Shown here piece after piece: positions 9,137-17,351 of a DNA stretch of 38,549 bases. This stretch comes from JADHUC01 sp964617665 (GTDB taxonomy: Bacteria > Planctomycetota > Planctomycetia > Pirellulales > Pirellulaceae). A model generated the notes under the pieces. It was not told where the DNA came from, made no database searches, and saw nothing but the letters and a program-made list of their open reading frames with translations. Position 1 is the stretch's first letter. Each line of letters begins with the position of its first letter. The translations under genes were made by a program, and so were the position numbers. The stretch is taken from the NCBI GenBank assembly GCA_964617665.1, contig CAZUAH010000077.1, positions 1-38,549 on the forward strand, read 5' to 3'.

Positions 9137-9870
9137 TGGCCGAGACGGAGAAGACTACCGACCGTCGCAGTTTTCTGCGCAATGGTGCTCGCATCGCGGG
9201 AGCGATCGCGTTTGCCGGGTCCGCGGGCGTCGTGGCCGTTCGCCGAGGCCAAGGTGACGATCTCGTCTGGCAATTAGATCCCGACAAGTGCACGGCGTGC
9301 GGCAACTGCGCCACCCATTGCGTGCTGGACATGTCGGCGGTCAAGTGTGTGAACTGCTTCGACATGTGCGGCTATTGCGACATTTGCACAGGCTACTTCG
9401 AGGCCGGTTACAGCGTCACCGATACGGCGGCAGAGAACCAGATGTGTCCTACCGGTGCCGTGATCCGCAAGTTCATCGAACAGAAAGCCAGCCAGCGCTT
9501 CTACGAGTACACGATCGACCGGCCTCTGTGCATCGGATGCGGCAAGTGCGTCAAGGGCTGCGCATTGATGAACGGCTCGATGTACCTGCAGGTGGAGCAC
9601 GACCGCTGCCTGAACTGCAACGAGTGCACAATCGCTACCGCCTGTCCCACGCAAGCTTTCTACCGCATACCGGTGGAGCAGAAAGAGATACTGAAACGCG
9701 GCGGAGCCAGCGCCTTAAAGAGCCGGGGGCACAAACTGCTCCGTGAAGCTAGGGACGACAAAGCAAAACAACAGGAAGCAAACGAGTTGATCGCTCGTGC
9801 AGAGGCACAACACCGTTGGCGGACGGAACAGGAGCGAAGAGAAGGAGAAAGGGCGCAGGGCCAAGCGTGA
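9136..9870 (+). CDS. Tat-exported polyferredoxin (NapG-like, about four 4Fe-4S clusters)
   Basis: A 244-aa electron carrier for the extracytoplasmic face. The ATG at 9136 overlaps the preceding stop by one base, with GGAGG just upstream (9124-9128). A Tat signal is clear: DRRSFLRNG (residues 9-17) followed by a hydrophobic stretch to about 35. Ferredoxin motifs follow: Cys52/55/58/62, a dense group at Cys71/74/78/81/84 with Cys104 before Pro, then Cys132/135/138/142 and Cys158/161/164/170. That number and layout is like NapG of periplasmic nitrate reduction and related DMSO-reductase-type ferredoxins. The last 55 residues are a charged, helical tail rich in Glu, Lys, Arg and Gln. The next gene, NapH-like, overlaps by four bases (GTGA). 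The pair therefore resembles the NapGH quinol dehydrogenase module. No nitrate reductase genes are nearby. Confidence 0.88.
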   Translation: MAETEKTTDRRSFLRNGARIAGAIAFAGSAGVVAVRRGQGDDLVWQLDPDKCTACGNCATHCVLDMSAVKCVNCFDMCGYCDICTGYFEAGYSVTDTAAENQMCPTGAVIRKFIEQKASQRFYEYTIDRPLCIGCGKCVKGCALMNGSMYLQVEHDRCLNCNECTIATACPTQAFYRIPVEQKEILKRGGASALKSRGHKLLREARDDKAKQQEANELIARAEAQHRWRTEQERREGERAQGQA

Positions 9871-11285
9871 ATTTCAGAGAACGAGAGACAACACGGAAAA
9901 CAGCGGCGCCGCGTATTCGGAAACGGATGGCCGCGACGTTAGTGTTGCTTGGCGGCGCAGCAGTGTTGATTGCGCTGGTCGCGCCAGCGCTGGCTGCAGA
10001 CTTGATTCCAACGCCGGAGTTTCGCGACCATGATATCCCGGTTGCCGAGCCGCCCACTCCGGACAGTCCCGGTTGGGAATGGATCAACGTCGTTGTGCTT
10101 CTGGCCGCCTTGTCATTGGCCTCGTACTTTGCGCTCGTGAATCGGTCGCGGCGGAATCTGTTTATACTGGCGATAGCATCGTTGATCTGGTTCGGCTTCG
10201 TGCGCGACGGCTGTGTATGTTCGATTGGCGCAACGCAAAACGTGGCTCTGGCGCTGTTCGACTCGACGCATGTCATCCCTGTGACAGTCGTTGCGATCTT
10301 TGTGTTGCCTCTGGTCTTCACGTTGTTTTTCGGCCGATCGTTCTGTGCCGCCGTCTGTCCGCTCGGAGCAATGCAGGAACTGGTCGCGGTTCGTCCTTTA
10401 CGCGTGCCAACTTGGATTGATCACTCACTGGGGCTCGCTCCGTACATCTACCTCGGGGCTGCAGTGATCTACGCCGCTACGGACACCGGTTTCGTGATCT
10501 GTCGATACGATCCGTTCGTGGCGATGTTCCGCTTGAGCGGCGACGCGAATATGCTAGTGTTCGGCGCCTGCGTGCTGGTCTTGGGCTTGTTCATTGGGCG
10601 ACCTTACTGCCGGTACCTATGTCCATACGGTGCAATCTTGGGATTGTTGTCAAAGGTCTCCAAGTGGCACGCAAAGATCACACCAGACGAGTGCATCCAA
10701 TGCCAATTGTGCGAACAGTCGTGCCCGTACGGTGCAATCCGTGGCCCCACCGTGCCACTGGCACGGGAAATCCGGCCCCACGCTCGACTGCGATTGGCCG
10801 GGTTGTTGTTGCTTGCGCCCGTACTGATCGCCGCAGGCGCGGGGTTGGGGACGCTGTTGGCAGTGCCCGTGTCACGGCTTGATCCGAACGTGCGGCTGGC
10901 TGAACAGCTGCGATTAGAGGACACGGGCAAGGTTCAAGAAACAACCGACGCCAGCGACGCCTTCCGTAACACGGGCCGGTCGTCTGCAAAGTTGTACCAG
11001 TGGGCTCACGATCGCCAGGATCACTTCACCACCCTGGGCGGATGGCTCGGTGCCTGGGTCGGCTTGGTCGTCGGCGTCAAGCTAATCAGTCTGTCCGTGC
11101 GTCGCAAACGGATGGACTACGAGCCGGACCGCACTCGGTGCGTCGCGTGTGGCCGATGTTATTGGTACTGCCCTTGCGAGCAAGTGCGGTTAGGCATGAT
11201 CAGTGACGTTTCAGAGATGGTTGACATGGAAGCATTGGCAGCCCAAAGGGAAGGGACGGAGGTGGCGGCAAACGATGACACCTGA
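9867..11285 (+). CDS. NapH-like polytopic membrane Fe-S protein
   Basis: A 472-aa integral membrane protein. The GTG at 9867 is chosen because it overlaps the upstream stop as GTGA. An upstream TTG (9816) and an internal ATG (9927) are alternatives. Roughly seven or eight hydrophobic segments are visible (about 23-44, 72-91, 97-113, 136-155, 187-204, 229-244, 308-332, 389-409). The NapH/NosR/CcoG hallmarks are CxxxCP at Cys160-Cys164 (FCAAVCPLGA) and at Cys248-Cys252 (YCRYLCPYGA), with a 4Fe-4S motif at Cys276/279/282/286. A further C-terminal set, Cys425/428/431/435, lies after the last membrane segment. That set is an extension beyond ordinary NapH. The family moves electrons between quinol and periplasmic ferredoxin. 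Here it probably links cytoplasmic Fe-S flavoproteins to the exported polyferredoxin. The direction is not shown by sequence. Confidence 0.87.
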   Translation: MNFRERETTRKTAAPRIRKRMAATLVLLGGAAVLIALVAPALAADLIPTPEFRDHDIPVAEPPTPDSPGWEWINVVVLLAALSLASYFALVNRSRRNLFILAIASLIWFGFVRDGCVCSIGATQNVALALFDSTHVIPVTVVAIFVLPLVFTLFFGRSFCAAVCPLGAMQELVAVRPLRVPTWIDHSLGLAPYIYLGAAVIYAATDTGFVICRYDPFVAMFRLSGDANMLVFGACVLVLGLFIGRPYCRYLCPYGAILGLLSKVSKWHAKITPDECIQCQLCEQSCPYGAIRGPTVPLAREIRPHARLRLAGLLLLAPVLIAAGAGLGTLLAVPVSRLDPNVRLAEQLRLEDTGKVQETTDASDAFRNTGRSSAKLYQWAHDRQDHFTTLGGWLGAWVGLVVGVKLISLSVRRKRMDYEPDRTRCVACGRCYWYCPCEQVRLGMISDVSEMVDMEALAAQREGTEVAANDDT

Positions 11286-13239
11286 ACAGAAACACCAATT
11301 GGCGTTCCGATGCGCGATCGTGGCGGGCGTGTTTGTCATCGTGGTCAGCGTGATGCTGCTGTTCAACTACAGCGGCCGCGTGGCTGACGATCCACTGAAC
11401 TCGCCAGAGTATCTGGCGTTGATGGAACAGTTGGACAAGGACGGCAGTCGGGAGGACTTGAAACAGCAGATTCGCGAACTTGACGTGCCGTTACGCGAAG
11501 CCTATTTCTCACAGCGTCGATTTGCCCTGTGGGGAGCGTGGCTGCTGTTGGGCGGTATGGTGATCTGCATGGTATCCGCCAAATCTGCCGTGTCGCTACG
11601 TCGAAGCCTCCCGCATCCAAAACCTCGCAGCGGGACGGACGACGTGGACGAACGGATGGGACGCATCAGCCGGTGGTCCGTGGCGGCGTTCGGATGCGTC
11701 ATCCTTGCGTCTGCGCTGGGAATGTATGCGGCCATCGGCAGCGTGTTGCCCAACGAGACCGAATTGGCGAAGCTCATCGAAAGCGAGCGTCCGGATGTCG
11801 GCCTGATAGACAACGGCGATGGCAAAGACACGCTACCGTCGAAGGACAAGGACGACTCGAATGATGGCGGAGTTGATGCGAAGAAGCTGCCATCGAAGGG
11901 GAAGGACGCCCCGAACGGCAACGAGAAACCGATGCCGCAGCCCACGGACAATGGAATCGATCCCGACAACGGACAAGAGACACCAACACCAAAGGAAAAT
12001 GGTGGTACGTCTCCCGTGCTGGAACTGCCAACCGATTTCCCCAGGGACGAGGAGATCCAGAAAAACTGGCATAGATTCCGCGGCCCAGGCGGGTCCGGCG
12101 TTTCTGCTTTCACCAACATTCCCACGAAATGGGACGGTGAATCGGGCGAAGGAATTCTGTGGAAGACGGCCGTGCCATTGCCCGGTAACGGTTCGCCCAT
12201 CGTTTGGGAGAAGCGAGTCTTTGTCTCCGGCGCGGATGAACAGAAACGCGAGATCTGCTGTTTCGACGCGGATTCGGGTGACCAACTCTGGTCAACAGAA
12301 GTGCCAGGCACACCGGAAAGCACCGCCGAACCGCTGGAAGTCATGGAAGCGACCGGATTCGCTGCCTGCACGCCCACGACCGATGGCCGCCGCGTGTACG
12401 CCATGTTCACCAACGGCGATATCGGCGCCGTCGACTTCGATGGCAATGTGGCGTGGTCTCGCAGTCTTGGTGTTCCCGAGAACACTTACGGACACGCGGC
12501 CTCGCTGGCCATGTACCAGGGGCTCGTAATCATCCAGTTTGACCAAGGCTCCCGGGATGATGAACTGTCCAAGTTGCTGGCCTTGCACGGCGAAACAGGC
12601 GATACGGTGTGGGAGACGGCGCGCGACATACCGAATTCGTGGTCGTCTCCGATCGTGATCAATCACGAAGGCCAACCGCAGATCATTACCGGCGGCGATC
12701 CATGGCTGATCGCATACTCGCCCACGGATGGGAGGGAACTCTGGCGAGCCGAGTGCCTGGAAGCGGACGTGGGGCCGTCACCGGTGTACGCCGATGGAAT
12801 CATCCACACGGCAAACGAATTTCCTGGCAACGCGGCGGTTCGCGTCGAAGGTACTGGAGACGTCACCGAGACAAACATCGTATGGGAATCCGATATTGGA
12901 GCGCCGGACTGCTGCAGCCCGCTGGCCACGGACAAGTTCCTAATGCTGCTTGCATCGTACGGCACGCTCACTTGCTTCGATGTCAAGGAAGGCGGTGAGC
13001 CGCTCTTTGAAGAGGATTTCGACGACGCCAACTTCACCTCGTCGCCTAGCCTTGCAGGCAAATACGTCTACCTGTTCGGCGAGGAAGGTCAGGCATGGAT
13101 CGTCGAACCGACGCAGACCGAGTGCAAGCGAATCGCCGAAGCGAACTTAGGCGAGAATTGTGTTACCAGTCCCGCATTCCAGGACGGAAGGCTGTACATT
13201 CGCGGAGAAGAACACCTGTTTTGTATTGCAGATGGCTGA
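11275..13239 (+). CDS. PQQ-like beta-propeller protein with three N-terminal membrane segments
   Basis: A 654-aa protein whose ATG at 11275 overlaps the NapH-like gene by 11 bp, with GGAGG at 11258-11262. Three hydrophobic segments (about 12-30, 84-101, 135-155) precede a low-complexity linker (about 175-255) rich in Asp, Gly, Lys and Pro. The propeller begins at NWHRFRGPGGSG (264-275), the standard entry of PQQ-like repeat proteins, and continues with GNGSPIVWEKRVFVSG, GDQLWSTE, GDTVWETA and GRELWRAE blades. No CxxCH and no quinoprotein active-site disulphide is apparent. The flexible linker would let the propeller reach other subunits outside the membrane. Sitting between the membrane Fe-S protein and the NADH-oxidising gene, with overlaps on both sides, it is likely a structural partner of the same complex. 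Confidence 0.84.
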   Translation: MTPEQKHQLAFRCAIVAGVFVIVVSVMLLFNYSGRVADDPLNSPEYLALMEQLDKDGSREDLKQQIRELDVPLREAYFSQRRFALWGAWLLLGGMVICMVSAKSAVSLRRSLPHPKPRSGTDDVDERMGRISRWSVAAFGCVILASALGMYAAIGSVLPNETELAKLIESERPDVGLIDNGDGKDTLPSKDKDDSNDGGVDAKKLPSKGKDAPNGNEKPMPQPTDNGIDPDNGQETPTPKENGGTSPVLELPTDFPRDEEIQKNWHRFRGPGGSGVSAFTNIPTKWDGESGEGILWKTAVPLPGNGSPIVWEKRVFVSGADEQKREICCFDADSGDQLWSTEVPGTPESTAEPLEVMEATGFAACTPTTDGRRVYAMFTNGDIGAVDFDGNVAWSRSLGVPENTYGHAASLAMYQGLVIIQFDQGSRDDELSKLLALHGETGDTVWETARDIPNSWSSPIVINHEGQPQIITGGDPWLIAYSPTDGRELWRAECLEADVGPSPVYADGIIHTANEFPGNAAVRVEGTGDVTETNIVWESDIGAPDCCSPLATDKFLMLLASYGTLTCFDVKEGGEPLFEEDFDDANFTSSPSLAGKYVYLFGEEGQAWIVEPTQTECKRIAEANLGENCVTSPAFQDGRLYIRGEEHLFCIADG

Positions 13240-15580
13240 TATAGACCTCACGTTCGTCGAACAAACCGTCCAGACCGTCGGCAGCGGTCCGGAAGCGGTG
13301 ATCCCGATCCTGCAGAGGATCCAGGATCACTACCGCTACCTGCCGCCGGTGGCATTGCGCCGCGTTTGCGATCTGACGGAAATCACTCCAGCGTCAATCG
13401 CTGGTGTGTCCACGTTCTACACTCAGTTTCGCCATGCGCCGGTCGGTAAGCACATAATCCATGTGTGCGTCGGTACGGCATGCCATGTCAAGGGAGCGGG
13501 CCTCGTTCAAGATGCTTTCGGAAAAGAGCTGCGGCTTACGGACGGCCAAGACACCGACTCGGACGGACTGTTCACCGTCCAACCCGTTGCATGCCTGGGA
13601 TGCTGCACTCTGGCGCCCGTGGTGCAGATCGACGGCGTGACGTACGGGCATGTGACGCCAAGAATCGTGCCCGACGTATTGAACGATTTCCTGAATCACC
13701 AGAACGGTGCGGCCCAGAAGCAAGCAGACCTGCCGGCTTTCAGAGGAGACGCCGTCGGCGAAATCCGCGTCGGGCTAGGCTCTTGCTGTGTGGCTCAAGG
13801 CAGCGGCAAAGTGCGCGACGCCATTGGTCGCGTGTTGACCGCAAGCGGTGCGCCGGCAAGCGTCAAACGCGTTGGCTGTGTAGGCATGTGCCATCAGACA
13901 CCGTTAGTGGAAATCGTACCGCGCGAAGGCTCCGCCGATTTGTACGCTCGCGTCCAGCCGGAAGACGTCGAGTCGATCGTGCTGAAGCACTTCAAACCAC
14001 CCAGCCTCGTCCGCCGCATCGGCTACACCGCTAGCCGATGGTTGGACCGATTGCTGACCGACGAGGACGACGAGCCGACTGTTCATCGGGCGATCAATCC
14101 CAGTGAAGGCCCCGTTTGCACGTTCCTCGGGCCGCAGAAGAATCTGGCAACCGAGTACTGTGGGCAGATTGATCCCACGGACTTGGACGAGTATCTCCGC
14201 CACGATGGCTTCGCCGCAGTGCGCCGCGCGATCGAATTGGGCACGCCCGATGCAATTGTCGAGGAGATCAAGAAGAGCGGACTGCGAGGCCGTGGCGGCG
14301 CCGGTTTTCCAACGGGTGTCAAATGGCAACGAGCCCGCGAATCCGCTGGCGATTTGAAGTACATCGTCTGCAACGGCGACGAAGGCGATCCGGGCGCGTT
14401 CATGGACCGCATGCTCCTCGAATCGTTTCCTTATCGTATTATCGAGGGAATGGCAATTGGCGCTATGGCCATCGGGGCTCATGAAGGGTATTTCTACATT
14501 CGAGCTGAATACCCGTTGGCTGTAAAGCGAGTTCGAGAAGCGATCGAGAAATGCCACGAACGTGGATTCCTCGGCGACAACGTCCTGGGCAGCGGTTACC
14601 GCCTGGAGTTGAAGATCATGGAGGGCGCCGGGGCGTTTGTGTGTGGCGAGGAGACGGCGCTCTTGGCGTCGATGCAAGGCCGTCGCGGCATGCCCAGCCT
14701 GCGCCCGCCTTATCCCGCCGAGAAAGGTCTGTGGGACAAACCGACACTGATCAACAACGTGGAAACCTATGCTCTGGTTTCCTGGATCGTCCGAAATGGT
14801 GCGGACGCCTTCGCGGCCTACGGCACGGAAAAGAGCAAGGGCACAAAGGTATTCGCCCTGGCCGGTAAGGTGGCTCGCGGCGGGCTGATCGAAGTGCCCA
14901 TGGGCATCACGGTCCGGCAGGTTGTTGAAGAAGTTGGTGGTGGCGTAGCCGGCGGCAAGAAGTTCAAGGCAGTCCAAGTCGGCGGGCCGTCCGGAGGCTG
15001 CGTACCAGCCGAGTTGGCGGATACAACCATCGACTACGAGGCGCTTGCCGAAGTCGGCGCGATCATGGGCAGCGGCGGGTTGGTCGTACTGGACGATACG
15101 GATTGCATGGTCGACATCGCTCGGTACTTCCTGCGATTCACGCAAGACCAGTCGTGCGGCAAATGTACGTTCTGTCGCGTAGGAACTCGCCGCATGCTCG
15201 ACATTCTAGACCGCATCTGCGAAGGCAACGGCCGGCGTGGCGATCTGGAACTGCTGGAGCAACTGTCCAAGGACGTCATGGCCGGCAGCCTTTGCGGCTT
15301 GGGAATGACGGCGCCGAATCCAGTGCTTTCGACCCTGCGTTTTTTCCGCGACGAGTACGAGGCACATTTGGAGGGCCGCTGCCCGGCGGGCAAATGCACG
15401 AAGCTGATCGCGTACAAGATCAACGACAAGTGCATCGGCTGTACGCTCTGTGCCCAGAATTGTCCCGTCGACGCCATCCCCATGACGCCGTACCAGCGAC
15501 ACACGATCGATATGGACGTGTGTACGCGATGCGATTCCTGCCGGCAGGTGTGCCCGGAAGATGCCGTGTACGTAGAGTAA
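13232..15580 (+). CDS. NuoE-NuoF fusion with C-terminal 2x[4Fe-4S] ferredoxin (NADH-oxidising subunit, HydB/HndC-like)
   Basis: A 782-aa cytoplasmic protein. The ATG at 13232 overlaps the preceding stop by 8 bp. Residues 1-155 are a NuoE-type thioredoxin-like [2Fe-2S] domain with ligands Cys79, Cys84, Cys121 and Cys125. Residues 175-255 are a second, degenerate thioredoxin-like domain (Cys185/186, Cys216, Cys220). The NuoF core follows with FMN loop GRGGAGFPTG (353-362) and NADH-site NGDEGDPGAFMDR (381-393). The [4Fe-4S] motif SCGKCTFCRVGT (641-652) is completed by Cys688. The C-terminus adds Cys734/737/740/744 and Cys764/767/770/774. This order is known from electron-bifurcating hydrogenases and formate dehydrogenases, but no such catalytic subunit is present here. 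It is the probable NAD(H) site of the whole operon. Confidence 0.93.
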   Translation: MADIDLTFVEQTVQTVGSGPEAVIPILQRIQDHYRYLPPVALRRVCDLTEITPASIAGVSTFYTQFRHAPVGKHIIHVCVGTACHVKGAGLVQDAFGKELRLTDGQDTDSDGLFTVQPVACLGCCTLAPVVQIDGVTYGHVTPRIVPDVLNDFLNHQNGAAQKQADLPAFRGDAVGEIRVGLGSCCVAQGSGKVRDAIGRVLTASGAPASVKRVGCVGMCHQTPLVEIVPREGSADLYARVQPEDVESIVLKHFKPPSLVRRIGYTASRWLDRLLTDEDDEPTVHRAINPSEGPVCTFLGPQKNLATEYCGQIDPTDLDEYLRHDGFAAVRRAIELGTPDAIVEEIKKSGLRGRGGAGFPTGVKWQRARESAGDLKYIVCNGDEGDPGAFMDRMLLESFPYRIIEGMAIGAMAIGAHEGYFYIRAEYPLAVKRVREAIEKCHERGFLGDNVLGSGYRLELKIMEGAGAFVCGEETALLASMQGRRGMPSLRPPYPAEKGLWDKPTLINNVETYALVSWIVRNGADAFAAYGTEKSKGTKVFALAGKVARGGLIEVPMGITVRQVVEEVGGGVAGGKKFKAVQVGGPSGGCVPAELADTTIDYEALAEVGAIMGSGGLVVLDDTDCMVDIARYFLRFTQDQSCGKCTFCRVGTRRMLDILDRICEGNGRRGDLELLEQLSKDVMAGSLCGLGMTAPNPVLSTLRFFRDEYEAHLEGRCPAGKCTKLIAYKINDKCIGCTLCAQNCPVDAIPMTPYQRHTIDMDVCTRCDSCRQVCPEDAVYVE

Positions 15581-15613
15581 CATTTAACCCGAAGCAGTTT
15601 CAAAATCCGATTT

Positions 15614-15692
15614 GGGTGGCCGGGGCTGGACCGAAGGGAAGCCCCGGTCGTGCAATTGCCGGGGTTTCGCACAGCTGCAACCCCGGCCACCC
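15614..15692. repeat. Palindromic repeat D (GGGTGGCCGGGG)
   Basis: Perfect 12-bp outer arms GGGTGGCCGGGG (15614-15625) and CCCCGGCCACCC (15681-15692) enclose 55 nt containing further GCCCCGG and GCCGGGG pieces. A more complex fold is therefore possible. It lies in the 157-bp gap between the NuoEF fusion and the flavoprotein, the only real gap after 8900 in this block. It could modulate expression of the last gene. Confidence 0.75.
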
Positions 15693-15737
15693 TTCTGGTC
15701 GAACAGTTGTGAAACGGCTTCCAGTCAGAGCGACTTT

Positions 15738-17336
15738 ATGCCACGACTGACCATTGATAATCGCGAAGTAGAAGTGCCACCCGGAGCGACGGTGTTGGAC
15801 GGTGCGCACAAGCTGGGCATCGACGTCCCCACGCTTTGTTTCCTGGAAGGGCACGAGCCGTCTTGTTCGTGCCAGATCTGCATTGTGAAACTAGCGGACG
15901 TCGGCCGGTATGTGCCTTCCTGCGGCACGCGGGCAGTGGACGGCATGCAAGTCGAAAGCGAGACGTCCGAAGTCCACCAGCTTCGAAAGACGGCTCTGGA
16001 ATTGCTGCTCAGTGATCACGTGGGCGACTGCCGAGCCCCGTGTTTCTTTGCATGCCCAGCCCACATGGACGTGCCGAAAATGCTCCGCGAAATCGGCGAC
16101 GAGGACCTGCATACTGCGATTGCGACGATCAAGGAAGACATCGCTCTCCCCGCCGTGCTGGGTCGTGTCTGTCCGAAGCCTTGCGAAAAAGGTTGCCGAC
16201 GCTCGGGAGCCGACGGTCCGGTCGAGGTCTGCGAGTTGAAACGCTACACGGCGGACTTGGACCTGGCATCTGGCGATCCGTACATACCAACATGCAGACA
16301 GAATTCTGGAAAGCGAGTGGCGGTGATTGGCGCCGGCCCGACTGGATTAGCTGCAGCATTTCATTTGCGTCAACAAGGAATCGCCGTCACATTGATTGAC
16401 GCTGGTGAGAAGCCGGGCGGACGCCTGCTGACTGAGTTCTCCGGAGACGAATTGCCGCGAGAGACTCTCGATGGAGAGGTCGCGGTGATTCTCGCTCTGG
16501 GGATCCAGCTGCAAGCCGGAATGCGATTAGGCGAATCGATGAATCTCGACGAACTACGCGATCAGTTCGACGTCGTATTGCTGGCGTGTGGCGCGACGGA
16601 CAAGAAGGATGTCGAGGCATGGGGCCTTAAGGCTGCTTCGCGCGGCATTGCCGTAAACAAGGGGACGTTCGAGACAAATCTCACGGGAGTATTCGCCGCC
16701 GGCAACGTCCTTCGCGGCAAAGGCATGGTGGTGCGCAGCGTTGCCGATGGCAAAGAGGCAGCCAGTGCGATCGGCCAATATCTTGCAGGAAAGCCAATCG
16801 TACCCGCTGGCCGCCCCTTCTCCTCGCGCATCGGCAAGCTTCAGGAAGGCGAAATGGGCGAGTTCCTTGCGAGCGCGGCTGACGGGCCGGGACTCGACAC
16901 AGAGAGCACTGAGCCTGAACCGCTTTCACTCCCGATCGCATCGCAGCAAGCACACCGCTGTTTGAGCTGTGGATGCGCCGCTCAGGGCAACTGCAAGCTC
17001 GAACGGTACGCGATCATGTACGGCGCGGAGACCGCCAGGTATCAGAGTGACCGGCGAGCGTTTGTGCAGGTCAACCGGACCGGCTCGGTGATCTACGAAC
17101 CGGGTAAGTGCATCAACTGCGAACTATGCATCAAGATCGCCGCCGAGTCGAAAGACGCCCTGGGACTGACGTTCGTAGGCCGCGGCTTCGATGTCCGGGT
17201 GGGGGTGCCGTTCCTTGGGACTATGGAGGAAGCCCTGGGCGATGTGGCCGCCAAATGCATCGCGGCGTGTCCGACCGGTGCCTTGTATCTCTCGCCGGTG
17301 CACACGCTGGTCGACCTGGAAGAACTCACCAAGTGA
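15738..17336 (+). CDS. NuoG-type [2Fe-2S] plus GltD-like flavoprotein lacking the NAD(P)H domain
   Basis: A 532-aa cytoplasmic electron-transfer flavoprotein. The ATG at 15738 is chosen because the ferredoxin fold starts there. A frame open further upstream passes through palindrome D. Residues 1-90 are a NuoG-like [2Fe-2S] ferredoxin (Cys34, Cys45, Cys48, Cys62). Cys98/102/106 and Cys145/149/153/165 match the Fe-S helical domain of glutamate synthase small subunit (GltD). FAD binding is GAGPTG at 198-203 with the later TGVFAAGNV (316-324). Between LLACGAT (281-287) and that motif only about 30 residues remain. The second Rossmann domain that binds NADPH in GltD is missing. The C-terminus has Cys408/411/413/419 and Cys458/461/464 plus Cys507/511. 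It probably relays electrons from the NuoEF fusion rather than oxidising NAD(P)H itself. It ends 15 bp from the convergent epimerase gene. Confidence 0.88.
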   Translation: MPRLTIDNREVEVPPGATVLDGAHKLGIDVPTLCFLEGHEPSCSCQICIVKLADVGRYVPSCGTRAVDGMQVESETSEVHQLRKTALELLLSDHVGDCRAPCFFACPAHMDVPKMLREIGDEDLHTAIATIKEDIALPAVLGRVCPKPCEKGCRRSGADGPVEVCELKRYTADLDLASGDPYIPTCRQNSGKRVAVIGAGPTGLAAAFHLRQQGIAVTLIDAGEKPGGRLLTEFSGDELPRETLDGEVAVILALGIQLQAGMRLGESMNLDELRDQFDVVLLACGATDKKDVEAWGLKAASRGIAVNKGTFETNLTGVFAAGNVLRGKGMVVRSVADGKEAASAIGQYLAGKPIVPAGRPFSSRIGKLQEGEMGEFLASAADGPGLDTESTEPEPLSLPIASQQAHRCLSCGCAAQGNCKLERYAIMYGAETARYQSDRRAFVQVNRTGSVIYEPGKCINCELCIKIAAESKDALGLTFVGRGFDVRVGVPFLGTMEEALGDVAAKCIAACPTGALYLSPVHTLVDLEELTK

Positions 17337-17351
17337 AATCGGCTTTGCGCT

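Noticed and set aside
9136..11285. Periplasmic nitrate reductase (nap) or nitrous oxide (nos) cluster
   Set aside because: NapG/NapH-like proteins are present, but NapA, NapB, NosZ and their maturation genes are absent.
13904..15145. 413-codon open frame on the minus strand inside the NuoEF fusion
   Set aside because: It is antisense to a gene with complete NuoEF motifs, has no family features and no ribosome binding site. High GC gives long shadow frames.
9136..17336. Hydrogenase, formate dehydrogenase or complex I operon
   Set aside because: NuoEF and NuoG-like Fe-S parts are present, but no NiFe, FeFe or molybdopterin subunit and no complex I membrane subunits are found on either strand.
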